Source of the DNA: Lachnospiraceae bacterium
GTDB lineage: Bacteria; Bacillota; Clostridia; Lachnospirales; Lachnospiraceae
Direction: 5' to 3'
Length of the DNA: 64,000 bases
NCBI GenBank assembly: GCA_017962105.1
Contig: JAGCVY010000083.1
Span: 1 to 64,000, forward strand
A model generated the notes under the pieces. It was not told the DNA's origin. It made no database searches and worked only from the letters and a program-made list of their open reading frames with translations. Positions 34,885-42,285 of the stretch are shown here, piece by piece. Within the stretch, counting starts at the first letter, position 1; each line of letters starts with the position of its first letter. Position numbers and translations under genes: made by a program.

Positions 34885-35814
34885 TCAGTTGAGGTAGGTA
34901 AGATCTGACTCCAGGGGAAGAACGCTCACGGAGTCATCTCCCAGCTTCTGTGCAATCCACTTCTTGCCAAGCTCTGCCAGTGTTCCGTTGTCATAGAGCG
35001 TCTTGATGCCCTCGGAAATCAGCTTCTGGTACTCCTTCGCGTGGGAACCGGTCTTGCCGAAGAGAATGTGGGACGTATTGTTGGCCGTGATGTTCGTCGC
35101 TGTCTCCTCATCAGAAAGAACCGTGATGTTCAGCTTCTCAAACTGTGCGGGATATGCCTGCTTGTACTTGAGGATAACCGGCTGGTCATGGATGAGCGCC
35201 ACCTTGCCCTCAATAGCCTCCTCAAGCTGCACTGTAATGTCCGCGCTCGTGTACTCAAGAACAATCTTCTTTTCCCCTTTTTTGCGGGCATCATTCCAAC
35301 GCTCGATGGCGTTGGTGGTGTTGCCGCCGGCGCTGCCGTAAATCTTCAATCCGGACTCCGCCAGTTCCTCAAAGGAGCTGATGCTCGTTCCCGCTGCGGA
35401 GGTGATCGTGTATCTCGACTTCGTGTACGGGAAGGAGAACAGGAAAGTCTCCGCGCGCTCCTTGTTGTAGCTCCAGTTGTTCACCGTTGCATCAATCACG
35501 CCCTGCTGGGTGTCCACAAGGGAGTTGGAGCTCACCGTGAGATCCAGCTCATAGTCGGCAAATTCAGGCAGTTTGAAGAGCTCTACAAGAACTGCGATGT
35601 CGTAGCCTGTAAGGTACACACCGTCCTTTGTGGTGTACAGTGCGTCTTCCTTATTTTCCACCGTCTCAATGAACGGGGCCGGGCGACCGCCGGTTTCAAT
35701 CTTAATAATTTTCTTTCCGTTTTCGCCCTCTGCCTTGCTGCCGCAGCCGGTCAGAGCCGCCGCGGTCAGCACGAAGAGGATTGTGAGAATAAGTTTGGTA
35801 AGTTTCGTTTTCAT
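34885..35814 (-). CDS. Amino acid ABC transporter substrate-binding lipoprotein
   Basis: 309 residues, family 3 solute-binding protein. Signal peptide ends in lipobox ALTGC (Cys at about 24), so it is lipid-anchored outside the membrane. The ligand-binding bilobed fold is seen in GGRPAPFIETVENK, LTGYDIAVLVELFK, GVIDATVNNWSYNKERAE and GKVALIHDQPVILKY. RBS AAGGAGACAATACC. The 121-base gap before it is AT-rich and includes a weak AAGCCT/AGGCTT hairpin with a short T run just after the upstream gene, perhaps lowering expression of upstream relative to downstream genes or vice versa. Confidence 0.94.
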   Translation of the reverse strand: MKTKLTKLILTILFVLTAAALTGCGSKAEGENGKKIIKIETGGRPAPFIETVENKEDALYTTKDGVYLTGYDIAVLVELFKLPEFADYELDLTVSSNSLVDTQQGVIDATVNNWSYNKERAETFLFSFPYTKSRYTITSAAGTSISSFEELAESGLKIYGSAGGNTTNAIERWNDARKKGEKKIVLEYTSADITVQLEEAIEGKVALIHDQPVILKYKQAYPAQFEKLNITVLSDEETATNITANNTSHILFGKTGSHAKEYQKLISEGIKTLYDNGTLAELGKKWIAQKLGDDSVSVLPLESDLTYLN

Positions 35815-35935
35815 GGTATTGTCTCCTTATGATCAAATGGTTTGTTTTATTGTGTTTATTTTTTATCTTTTTATCTGAAATTCTTTTTATCTTAGGATCA
35901 GTCTCTCATTGTAAAAGCCTTTCGTCCGAAGTATC

Positions 35936-37189
35936 TCAGGCTTTCTTATTTTTCAAAAGTCCCTTCAGCGGATTGATGGAGGGATCCACTGATATCGAGA
36001 CATTTCTGGGCTGACGGTCATCCCACGACGGGCTGTTCCACTTGGAAACCGAGATCTCGCTCTGGTAGTCCTCGGGACTGATGTCCGTGTGGAGGAAGAC
36101 ATTTTCCGGATCCTCGGAAAGCTCGGCTCTCTTGCCGTCCGTCTTCCAAAGCTCGTCCCACGGCACCTGCGAAGCAATGCGCTCGAGGAAGGAACCGTTC
36201 CAGCCGCGGTTGCCCTTGAAGCGGTTCTTCGGGAATTCGAAGAATGTGTACTTCTTGAACTGCGGAATTGCGAAGAGATCTTTTACATAACCCCAGATGT
36301 TCGGGAACTCGGCGATACGCTTCTTCAGAGGTCCTACATTGTGATAGTAGTAGGTCTCCCAGCGTACCAGCGTCACGTACAGACGGACGTCGGAGTCGGT
36401 CACGTAGTCGCCGAAGAGGAAGCGGTTGGTCGCAAGTCTCTCCTCGATCTTGTCGAGTGCGTTGAAGAAATCCTGATATCCTTCATCGTACGCAACCCAG
36501 GACAGGCAGAAGTGCATGCGGTAGTGTGCGTTGTTGATGGTGGGGAAGAGCCAGTCGTTGAACTCGTCGATCTCCTTGCGATATGCCTTCGGATACAGGT
36601 CGATGTCCGTCTTCTGGAACTTGCGGAACTGTACCTCGATGTAGTTGGAGAGGCGGTGGTAGTCGTTGTTGACTGCCTTCTTCTCCTTCACATCCACAAG
36701 GGTGGGCGTCGTTGCTCTTCCGGCAAATCCCGGTCTCGCGTTCTCATAGAACTCGGAGAGGAACACCGCTCCGGTGCTGGGATCCTGAAGATTCGGCTGA
36801 TCGGTGAAGCCGTGGCCGTATTTTCCGATGCCGGAGGTGGCAAGCTCGTCGATCACGTCCTCAAGTCCGAGGATGTCGCGAACGATGACGGGGCGGTTGG
36901 ACCAGTGGCATCCGTGTGCCCAGAAGATCTTGTAGCGGTTGGCCTCCGCCTTGAACTCTCCTTCCTTCTCACCGAAGGGAGTGATGAATGCGTTGGGCTG
37001 GCGGACGAACACGCCTCGCTCATCGATCTCGCTGATGGTCTCGTTCGGTCTCTCCCGAACTCCGCGCTCCTTGGCAAGGCGGTCAGCGGTCTCCTCATCG
37101 ACTCTCGATGCCGGCCAGGGGCCTTCCTTTGCCTTATCGTTGTGTGCCTGCAGGCTGCATGCGTTTGCTATGTTTGTATTTTCACTCAT
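35936..37189 (-). CDS. Glutathionyl-hydroquinone reductase-like (YqjG/ECM4 family) protein
   Basis: 417 residues. Glutathione-transferase-fold protein of the YqjG family: FWAHGCHWSNRPVIVRDILGLEDVI carries the redox cysteine as GCHW where most relatives have CPWA; IEVQFRK, LSWVAYDEGYQDFFNALDKIEERL and RLYVTLVRWETYYYHN follow as in the C-terminal helical domain. Extra 60-90 residues at the C-terminus are lineage-specific. The family removes glutathione or other thiols from quinones; in a clostridium the thiol may differ. The ATG follows AAGGAGATAACTAAA. It is the first structural gene after the leader-peptide attenuator. Confidence 0.85.
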   Translation of the reverse strand: MSENTNIANACSLQAHNDKAKEGPWPASRVDEETADRLAKERGVRERPNETISEIDERGVFVRQPNAFITPFGEKEGEFKAEANRYKIFWAHGCHWSNRPVIVRDILGLEDVIDELATSGIGKYGHGFTDQPNLQDPSTGAVFLSEFYENARPGFAGRATTPTLVDVKEKKAVNNDYHRLSNYIEVQFRKFQKTDIDLYPKAYRKEIDEFNDWLFPTINNAHYRMHFCLSWVAYDEGYQDFFNALDKIEERLATNRFLFGDYVTDSDVRLYVTLVRWETYYYHNVGPLKKRIAEFPNIWGYVKDLFAIPQFKKYTFFEFPKNRFKGNRGWNGSFLERIASQVPWDELWKTDGKRAELSEDPENVFLHTDISPEDYQSEISVSKWNSPSWDDRQPRNVSISVDPSINPLKGLLKNKKA

Positions 37190-37260
37190 TTTAGTTATCT
37201 CCTTAATCTCAGTAATGATGTGTTCTTATCCGCATTCGCAAGCAAAGCTTGCTCATGTAC

Positions 37261-37397
37261 GTGCGCTCGGCAATCCTTCCGCAGACTTCGTCTGCTTCCG
37301 TTCTTTCTATCGACACTCATTGAAAACGGCGTTTTCATGAGGTGTCGCTCGAAAGAACGCCGGCCGAACGCCGGATGATTGCTCTCGCTTAGCGCGC
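37261..37397 (-). ncRNA. Multibranched structured segment in the 5' leader of the sulfur operon
   Basis: On the minus strand an outer stem (GCGCT...GCAATC with GATTGC...AGCGC) encloses three hairpins: CCGGC/GCCGG, a long arm GTTCTTTC-GACAC-TCATGAAAAC paired across GCC (37300-37358), and GCAGAC/GTCTGC. A further GCAAGC/GCTTGC hairpin lies at 37238-37252. It lies between the attenuator terminator and the YqjG-like gene. It could be a structured leader RNA or a dispersed palindromic repeat; no known riboswitch was recognised. Confidence 0.6.
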
Positions 37398-37399
37398 AT

Positions 37400-37434
37400 A
37401 AAAAAGCCGGAAGTTCTGGAAAACTCCCGGGCGA
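37400..37434 (-). terminator. Attenuator terminator downstream of Met/Cys-rich leader ORF
   Basis: Minus strand stem GCC-C-GGGAGTT/AACTTCC-GGC, loop TTCCAG, then TTTTTT, 31 bases after the leader stop codon. The first arm and its flank (TCGCCCGGGAGT, 37423-37434) are perfectly complementary over 12 bases to ACTCCCGGGCGA inside the leader ORF (37509-37520). Pairing with the leader would destroy the terminator, so two exclusive structures exist. Confidence 0.85.
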
Positions 37435-37464
37435 TTCGGCATTAACGGTCAACAGACCGCAGTA

Positions 37465-37572
37465 TTACAATGTGTATGACAAACAAGCCATACACCGCAC
37501 CGATTGACTCGCCCGGGAGTACAACATTCGCATCATGTACATACACATACCGTTATTCAGAGTCTTTTTCAT
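37465..37572 (-). CDS. Met/Cys-rich regulatory leader peptide (35 residues)
   Basis: Starts MKKTLNNG, then MCMYMMRM (five Met and one Cys in eight codons), LYSRASQSV, RCMAC and LSYTL. The ATG is nine bases from the start of a strong AAGGAGG site (AGGAGGAACGAC). No paralogue or function as a protein is expected. Codons for Tyr-Ser-Arg-Ala-Ser contain the antiterminator segment 37509-37520. The clustered Met/Cys codons just before it suggest that ribosome stalling during methionine or cysteine shortage sets the choice between terminator and antiterminator. It precedes an operon of sulfur amino acid genes. Confidence 0.85.
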   Translation of the reverse strand: MKKTLNNGMCMYMMRMLYSRASQSVRCMACLSYTL

Positions 37573-37638
37573 GTCGTTCCTCCTTTCGCGCAGGGCTTCC
37601 TGTTCGGTTGGTGCCTGCCTGTTTTTTTCGATGGGCCA

Positions 37639-37667
37639 ATCATAACACGGAAAATCGGATTTGAAAA
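37639..37667 (-). promoter_or_regulatory. Promoter of leader peptide and sulfur operon
   Basis: Minus strand TTTTCA (37662-37667), 17-base spacer, TATGAT (37639-37644); start near 37632, 60 bases before the leader ATG. The -10 is good and the -35 weak, as expected for a promoter that needs a LysR-type activator. Confidence 0.6.
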
Positions 37668-37689
37668 TTACAGGGAAGTAATCGTTAGC

Positions 37690-37706
37690 GATAAGCAATG
37701 GTTATC
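37690..37706 (-). promoter_or_regulatory. LysR-type regulator binding box
   Basis: Perfect dyad GATAA-N7-TTATC containing the T-N11-A signature, centred about 66 bases before the predicted start point, the usual place for a LysR recognition site. A second dyad, ATCGTTAGCGAT (37681-37692), lies immediately downstream and could be the activation site. The lysR gene lies 65 bases further upstream. Confidence 0.65.
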
Positions 37707-37717
37707 ACTCTTGGCTA

Positions 37718-37755
37718 AAGAAAAGGCAGCCGCACCTCCTGTCAGCGCGGCTGCC
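37718..37755 (-). terminator. Intrinsic terminator of lysR
   Basis: Minus strand GGCAGCCGC/GCGGCTGCC stem with a loop of about 12 bases, followed by TTTTCTTT, 16 bases after the lysR stop. It insulates lysR from the sulfur operon promoter just downstream. Confidence 0.85.
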
Positions 37756-37770
37756 CCGTCCATGCGGTTT

Positions 37771-38676
37771 CTACAGTGCTTTATACTTGAGAAGCTCCTC
37801 CACATACACGCTGCCGTACGCTGACAGCGGACTTCCCTGGCGTGTGATATAGCCGATGACCAGCGGATCATCCTCCTTGAGTTTGACGGCAACCAAACCT
37901 TTCAGGATCGCATCATCCCCCGAGAGCATGCCGGTGCCTATGGAATAACCCCCGAGATCCGCAATCAGCTCCATGGTGGTGGCGCGGTCGTCGGAGCGGA
38001 TCATCCGCTCGAATTCCCTGTCAGCCATGGCCTCCTCGGTGAGGTAGTAATCGCTGTCGTCGCTCTGATCAAACGTGATGCACGGATACTCCCGCAGGTC
38101 CTCCAAAGACACCTCCAATGCCGCAGCCAGCGGATGGTTCTCCCACACATAGATGTAAGTGTCGCGCTGCATCAGAGGAACGAACGTGAGCTGGTACTCG
38201 CGGAACAGTTTCTTCATCAGCGCCTCGCTTCCCTCGGAAAATGAGACCACTCCCACTTCACTGCGCAGCGTCCGCACATCCTCCAGCACATCTTTCGTCT
38301 TCGTCTCATGAATGGCGAAGAGATACTGCTCGGGCTTGCATCTTCGGATCGTCTCTGCGAATGCCTTCACCGCAAAATTGTAGTGCTGGGTAGATACGGA
38401 AAATCTCTCGCGGTTTTTATTTTTCGAGAGATACCGATCCTCAAGGATTTCGTACTGCCCGACAGCTTTCTTGGCGTACTCGACGAACTCCCGCCCCTCG
38501 TCGGTCAGCGAGATTCCCTTGCTGTTCCTCTCGAAGATCAGGATGCCGAGCTCCTCCTCGAGCTCCCGGATGCTGACCGAGAGCGCGGGCTGCGACACGA
38601 ACAGTTTCGCCGCCGCTTCACGCATCGACGAGGAGCCTGCCACCGCAAGCACATATTTAATCTGGTTGATATTCAT
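37771..38676 (-). CDS. LysR family transcriptional regulator
   Basis: 301 residues. N-terminal winged helix-turn-helix: MNINQIKYVLAVAGSSSMREAAAKLFVSQPALSVSIRELE, followed by the linker helix and a periplasmic-binding-like effector domain (VGVVSFSEGSE, DTYIYVWENHPLA, MELIADLGGYSIGTG). The order lysR, divergent-free promoter, leader, transporter resembles sulfur amino acid regulators such as Bacillus YtlI/AscR, so it probably activates the downstream operon; the ligand is unknown. The ATG follows AGGAAACAGGG. It has its own promoter and terminator. Confidence 0.92.
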   Translation of the reverse strand: MNINQIKYVLAVAGSSSMREAAAKLFVSQPALSVSIRELEEELGILIFERNSKGISLTDEGREFVEYAKKAVGQYEILEDRYLSKNKNRERFSVSTQHYNFAVKAFAETIRRCKPEQYLFAIHETKTKDVLEDVRTLRSEVGVVSFSEGSEALMKKLFREYQLTFVPLMQRDTYIYVWENHPLAAALEVSLEDLREYPCITFDQSDDSDYYLTEEAMADREFERMIRSDDRATTMELIADLGGYSIGTGMLSGDDAILKGLVAVKLKEDDPLVIGYITRQGSPLSAYGSVYVEELLKYKAL

Positions 38677-38747
38677 CCCTGTTTCCTGCTTTCGTCTCTG
38701 AATAAGTCACGCCGGTTCGTTGACACACTACGCGTATTATGCTCGGA

Positions 38748-38776
38748 ATTATACCTTGATTCTGAGGGATGTGCAA
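38748..38776 (-). promoter_or_regulatory. Promoter of lysR
   Basis: Minus strand TTGCAC (38771-38776), 17-base spacer, TATAAT (38748-38753). A second -10-like CATAAT lies ten bases downstream. The untranslated leader is about 65 bases long. Confidence 0.65.
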
Positions 38777-38783
38777 TAACAAA

Positions 38784-38817
38784 ATCGAAAAGACGCCTGT
38801 TCTCTCAAACAGGCGTC
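38784..38817 (-). terminator. Intrinsic terminator of sigma/PASTA operon
   Basis: Minus strand stem GACGCCTGTT/AACAGGCGTC with a six-base loop, followed by TTTTCGATTTT. It ends the sigma factor, membrane partner, PASTA gene series. Confidence 0.85.
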
Positions 38818-38859
38818 CTCCGTTATTTCAATCTCCCCTATTCGTATCGATAATCGCAA

Positions 38860-39501
38860 CTATTCAGGGTTAACTTCCCCCTTGGTATACCATTTGGCCG
38901 TAATTGTTACGTCTTCCGCCGGCATGGTAAAAGAGTATTCCCAGTAATCACTGTCACTATGGGTTTTTTCCACCTCGTACCCGTTCGCGTACACATGGAT
39001 ATCCGCATCCATCAGGACTTCCGTCCGGATTTCCACGATATCCCCCCCGTAGGCGCCTTCAGGCATCAGTGCAAAACATTGCCGGATATCTTCGTCCAGC
39101 TCATAGGAGATTTCATGGCTCATATAGGTGTACCAGCCCTCGCCGACGGTTATGGCAACAATGTCGCTATCCCCCTCGCGTACAATCGCTCCGGGTTTGG
39201 GATCCTGCTCGGCAACCGCCATTTCATACCGATGAGAGTCAACCCAGGTTATGCTGAAATGGACAGAATATATACCGACTTTCTCGAACTCCGCACTGAT
39301 CAGTTTTTCCGCCTCCAGGTAGGGCATCCCGATGACATCCGGCATAACGATCTCTCTGGATGCAGCTTTCTCTCCCGACGCTGAATCCCCGCCTTTTCGA
39401 AATACAAAATACCAAAGCAGGAAAAGTGCTAAGAGAACCGCGCCGCCCGCGCATAGGATCACTTTTATGTTTTTGAGGTTTCCTTTTAGTCTGGTTGACA
39501 T
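38860..39501 (-). CDS. Membrane-anchored PASTA-domain protein
   Basis: 213 residues. Short basic N-terminus, one transmembrane helix (about 13-34), then one PASTA-like domain (IVMPDVIGMPYLEAEKLI, QDPKPGAIVREGDSDIVAITV), then a beta-rich domain ending in FTMPAEDVTITAKWY. PASTA domains bind muropeptides or beta-lactams in kinases and penicillin-binding proteins, so an envelope-sensing role is plausible. The ATG follows CGGAGGTGTATT. It lies 58 bases after the predicted anti-sigma gene in the same direction. Confidence 0.8.
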   Translation of the reverse strand: MSTRLKGNLKNIKVILCAGGAVLLALFLLWYFVFRKGGDSASGEKAASREIVMPDVIGMPYLEAEKLISAEFEKVGIYSVHFSITWVDSHRYEMAVAEQDPKPGAIVREGDSDIVAITVGEGWYTYMSHEISYELDEDIRQCFALMPEGAYGGDIVEIRTEVLMDADIHVYANGYEVEKTHSDSDYWEYSFTMPAEDVTITAKWYTKGEVNPE

Positions 39502-39559
39502 AATACACCTCCGTATACCCGATGGGGCCCGGGTGATATTTTCCGACCCGTTCGCAGTT

Positions 39560-40762
39560 TCAGTCGGTCAGGCCGTACTCGATCTCATACGTATCACTGT
39601 CCACGTACCAGCCCGGGTAATAGATCGGCCAGGTTCCGTCTTCATTGCACGAGAAGCTTCCGAAGGTATAGTTGTAACATCCCTCTTCATCTCCGAAGGC
39701 TGCCAAAGCTTTCGCAAACTCAATCCCCCGGAACTCATAATCCAGAAGATAATCGCCGCTGACAACCCCGAGGGTTACATCCATCTTCCGGGGGAAGCAG
39801 TCCTTAACGGCCTTCGTCCGCAGTTTCAGAACCTTGTCACTTACTTCTGACGCATCCATGACCGGATGCTCCAGCGTAAGCCGCAAATCCGCCGGAATCG
39901 ACGCATCGAGGGGCTGCGAGTACCTGGTAATATCATACCGCTCCGTCTCCGAAGCTTTTACTTTTCGGGCTTCCAGCTGCGGCACATCCTTCACATTCCG
40001 TATGGTGAGATATACTTCCTCGTCATATTCGTACACCTCGTCCTCTTCCGTCAGATCCCAGTTAATCTTGATTCCATCCGGCGTGACGAGCCATTCGTTT
40101 GTCAGATGATTCCCGAAGCTTACCAGCCGAAGCAATGTGCACGGTCCGGACTCGTCCTCGTACGTATACGCATTTATGATTTCATAGAAATGGAACGTAT
40201 CCTCCGGAATGCACGCATACCAGTCGCTCTGCTTAACCTCCGACAGCGGGATTTCCCGGGCTCTGTCCGGGATTTTCTTCTCCTGAAGTCCCATCGGAGT
40301 GGGCATAGGGTTCTGTCTCGGCGTTATCGTCGGTGTAGGCGTAGCGTCAGGCAGCGACGGTGTAGGTGTGGCTGCCGGCATCGTCGGTGTAGGCATAGCA
40401 ATAGGCAGCGTCGGTGTCGGAGTTGCCACAGGCATCGTCGGCGTAGGTGTGTTCACTTGCGGTTCCTGCGTCGGCGTGGGCGTTGTCGGTAGCGGCGTCG
40501 CCGTACCGACCGGTGTCGGGTCCTGCCGGGACGGGACAATTTTCTTGAACCATCCGTTCTTCGCACCAACAAACCCGATAACAACAATAATGGCAGCTGC
40601 GGCAATGCCGCTCAACACGCGAAGTCTTGCAATTCTTCGCGCCGGTGTATTTTTAACCCCCATCCCTGCCGATACGGTTTCATTTTCCGTATACGGATTC
40701 GCTTCTTCGATCAACCGGTCATCCAGATCGGTAAGTCCGTGTATCAAATCTATCTTTTTCAT
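39560..40762 (-). CDS. Single-pass membrane protein, probable anti-sigma partner
   Basis: 400 residues. About 50 cytosolic residues, a transmembrane helix (about 52-70, VLSGIAAAAIIVVIGFVGA), a long Pro/Thr-rich extracytoplasmic linker made of nine-residue repeats, and a roughly 240-residue C-terminal domain without a recognised fold. It overlaps the sigma factor gene by four bases (ATGA), the usual arrangement for a sigma/anti-sigma pair. The N-terminus (IHGLTDLDDRLIEEA) lacks a zinc-binding anti-sigma motif. Assignment as anti-sigma factor rests on context and topology only. Confidence 0.7.
   Translation of the reverse strand: MKKIDLIHGLTDLDDRLIEEANPYTENETVSAGMGVKNTPARRIARLRVLSGIAAAAIIVVIGFVGAKNGWFKKIVPSRQDPTPVGTATPLPTTPTPTQEPQVNTPTPTMPVATPTPTLPIAMPTPTMPAATPTPSLPDATPTPTITPRQNPMPTPMGLQEKKIPDRAREIPLSEVKQSDWYACIPEDTFHFYEIINAYTYEDESGPCTLLRLVSFGNHLTNEWLVTPDGIKINWDLTEEDEVYEYDEEVYLTIRNVKDVPQLEARKVKASETERYDITRYSQPLDASIPADLRLTLEHPVMDASEVSDKVLKLRTKAVKDCFPRKMDVTLGVVSGDYLLDYEFRGIEFAKALAAFGDEEGCYNYTFGSFSCNEDGTWPIYYPGWYVDSDTYEIEYGLTD
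40328..40452 (-). repeat. 27-bp minisatellite encoding nine-residue Pro/Thr repeats
   Basis: About four and a half units, each encoding variants of TPTPTMPVA (TPTPTLPIA, MPTPTMPAA, TPTPSLPDA). Units differ mainly at degenerate positions. It forms the extended linker between membrane and sensor domain of the sigma-linked protein. Unit number could vary between strains. Confidence 0.8.
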
Positions 40763-41319
40763 ACAGTGTAGCCTTCCTTTCCCAGTTTGTCTTTCAGTCG
40801 AAGACGCAGGCGGTGCAGGATGGAAAGCACCTTACTTTCGCTTATTCCGTTCCGCTCGGAAATCTGCCGAACCGTCAGGAAATACCAGTATTTCTGCACG
40901 AAAACAATGCGGTAAAGCTTCTTCTGCCCAAAAAGGAACTCGTTGATGCTGTGCATCAGGGCATCCTCCCTCACACGGTCCTCCACCGAGTCGATCTGTG
41001 CGACAAACTCCTCCACCTCATCAAAGCTCACCGTTGTCTGCCCTCCGCCCCGCTTCTTGCTCGTCAGCTCGCGGTAGCGGTCGATGGACAGGTTTCGAAC
41101 AATCTTCCCCAGATATACGCGCAGGTTGTCCGGTTTCTTCGGCGGAATCGTATCCCACACCCGCATCAGCGCATCGTTAACACACTCCTCCGCATCCTCC
41201 TTGGTACCGAGGATCCCGAGGGCAACTGAAAGTCCGTATTTTCCGTACTTTCTCTCAGTCTCCCGGATCGCGTCTTCCGAGCGGTTCCGATACAACTCAA
41301 GAATTCCGACGTCTTCCAT
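40759..41319 (-). CDS. ECF-type RNA polymerase sigma factor
   Basis: 186 residues. Region 2: KYGLSVALGILGTKEDAEECVNDALMRVWDTIPP, then NLRVYLGKIVRNLSIDRYRE; region 4: FVQKYWYFLTVRQISERNGISESKVLSILHRLRLRLK. Length and motifs fit an extracytoplasmic-function sigma factor. The start ATG follows AAAGGAGAAATACTTTC; upstream in-frame codons run into an AT-rich promoter region. The four-base overlap with the next gene indicates translational coupling with its membrane partner. Confidence 0.9.
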   Translation of the reverse strand: MEDVGILELYRNRSEDAIRETERKYGKYGLSVALGILGTKEDAEECVNDALMRVWDTIPPKKPDNLRVYLGKIVRNLSIDRYRELTSKKRGGGQTTVSFDEVEEFVAQIDSVEDRVREDALMHSINEFLFGQKKLYRIVFVQKYWYFLTVRQISERNGISESKVLSILHRLRLRLKDKLGKEGYTV

Positions 41320-41421
41320 GAAAGTATTTCTCCTTTGTTTTTGAAGCTTCATCCATACAGACGGAAAATGAAACCGGCAGATTGCATTTTTCGAAAAAAA
41401 TATTTCTGTTATTTTATCATC

Positions 41422-41464
41422 GAAAAAGGAGACTGTCACTACTTACTGTGAAAACGGTCTCCTT
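41422..41464 (-). terminator. Intrinsic terminator after cstA remnant
   Basis: Minus strand GGAGAC/GTCTCC stem with an inner CAC/GTG-type hairpin, followed by TTTTTCG. It separates the cstA remnant from the sigma operon. Confidence 0.75.
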
Positions 41465-41514
41465 CACTCTCACTTCCTTGTTCTATTGTGTCTTGCAAAC
41501 ATTCGATGCAGTTT

Positions 41515-42201
41515 TCATGCAGTTATACTCTGCCCGGCCTCATCCGACTGAGGCTTCGTCCGCTTCAAAAGCACCAGATATACCACAAACAGTGCGACGG
41601 CAAATCCCAGACCGATCGGGTACGCAATTCCCGAGGACAAGTCGAAGCCTTCCCCGGCCATCAGGATGTAGGTCAGGCTCACCGCCGACATAAACACCGC
41701 CGGGAACGCCGTGTCGCCGGAGGTGATGGGGCAGACCACAACGCCGATCACCGCGAGGACGCCGCCCACCGTGCCGAGCATCGTCTTGGAAATCTCATAG
41801 ACCGTACCGGATTGACCGAGCCCCGCAATGGCGTTGCCGAGGAGCTGTGTGGTCCCGTAAAATGCCACGCCGGCCGCCGCCCAGATCAGAGCGATCACGG
41901 ATTCAGCGATCATTTAGTCATGCACGGCTCCGCCTAAGATCGAGCCGAAGACGATCCACAGGAACACCACCGGTCCGAAGCATGCACCCATCAAAGCGCC
42001 GAAGATCGGCCCGGTTCCCGCGATGTTCAGAAGCTGCACCAGGAAGGCCTTCCACGGCTTCATGGGCACACAGTCCACGCCGGCGTTGATGGCAATCGCC
42101 GGCGTCTGCCGGTCATCAGGACCGAACACCCGCTCCGTGATCCGTCCGTACACAAGAAAACCGATCAGCAAAACTGCAAGAGCACAAAACAAGGAGATCA
42201 T
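41515..42201 (-). pseudogene. cstA: Carbon starvation protein CstA, internally deleted and interrupted
   Basis: The first 95 codons match the CstA N-terminus (YGRITERVFGPDD, NAGVDCVPMKPWKAFLVQLLNIAGTGPIFGA, ending SILGGAVHD). An in-frame TAA follows and the very next codon is ATG of MIAESVIALIWAAAGVAFYG, which in intact CstA lies roughly 190 residues later. A second in-frame gap follows GDTAF, which jumps to VSLTYILMAGEGF. Total remaining coding length is about 227 codons; family members have 470 or more. Both deletions keep the reading frame, the start has AAAGGAGCTGACAT and a terminator follows. CstA is a peptide/pyruvate transporter; this remnant cannot have a normal transport core. Two separate miniature proteins are a less likely alternative. 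Confidence 0.8.
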
Positions 42202-42285
42202 ATGTCAGCTCCTTTCTTCCGGATCCAACCCGGGAAAACCGTCACACAACAATGTCTGTCTCACAGCATCCAACCGTTGTCACAC

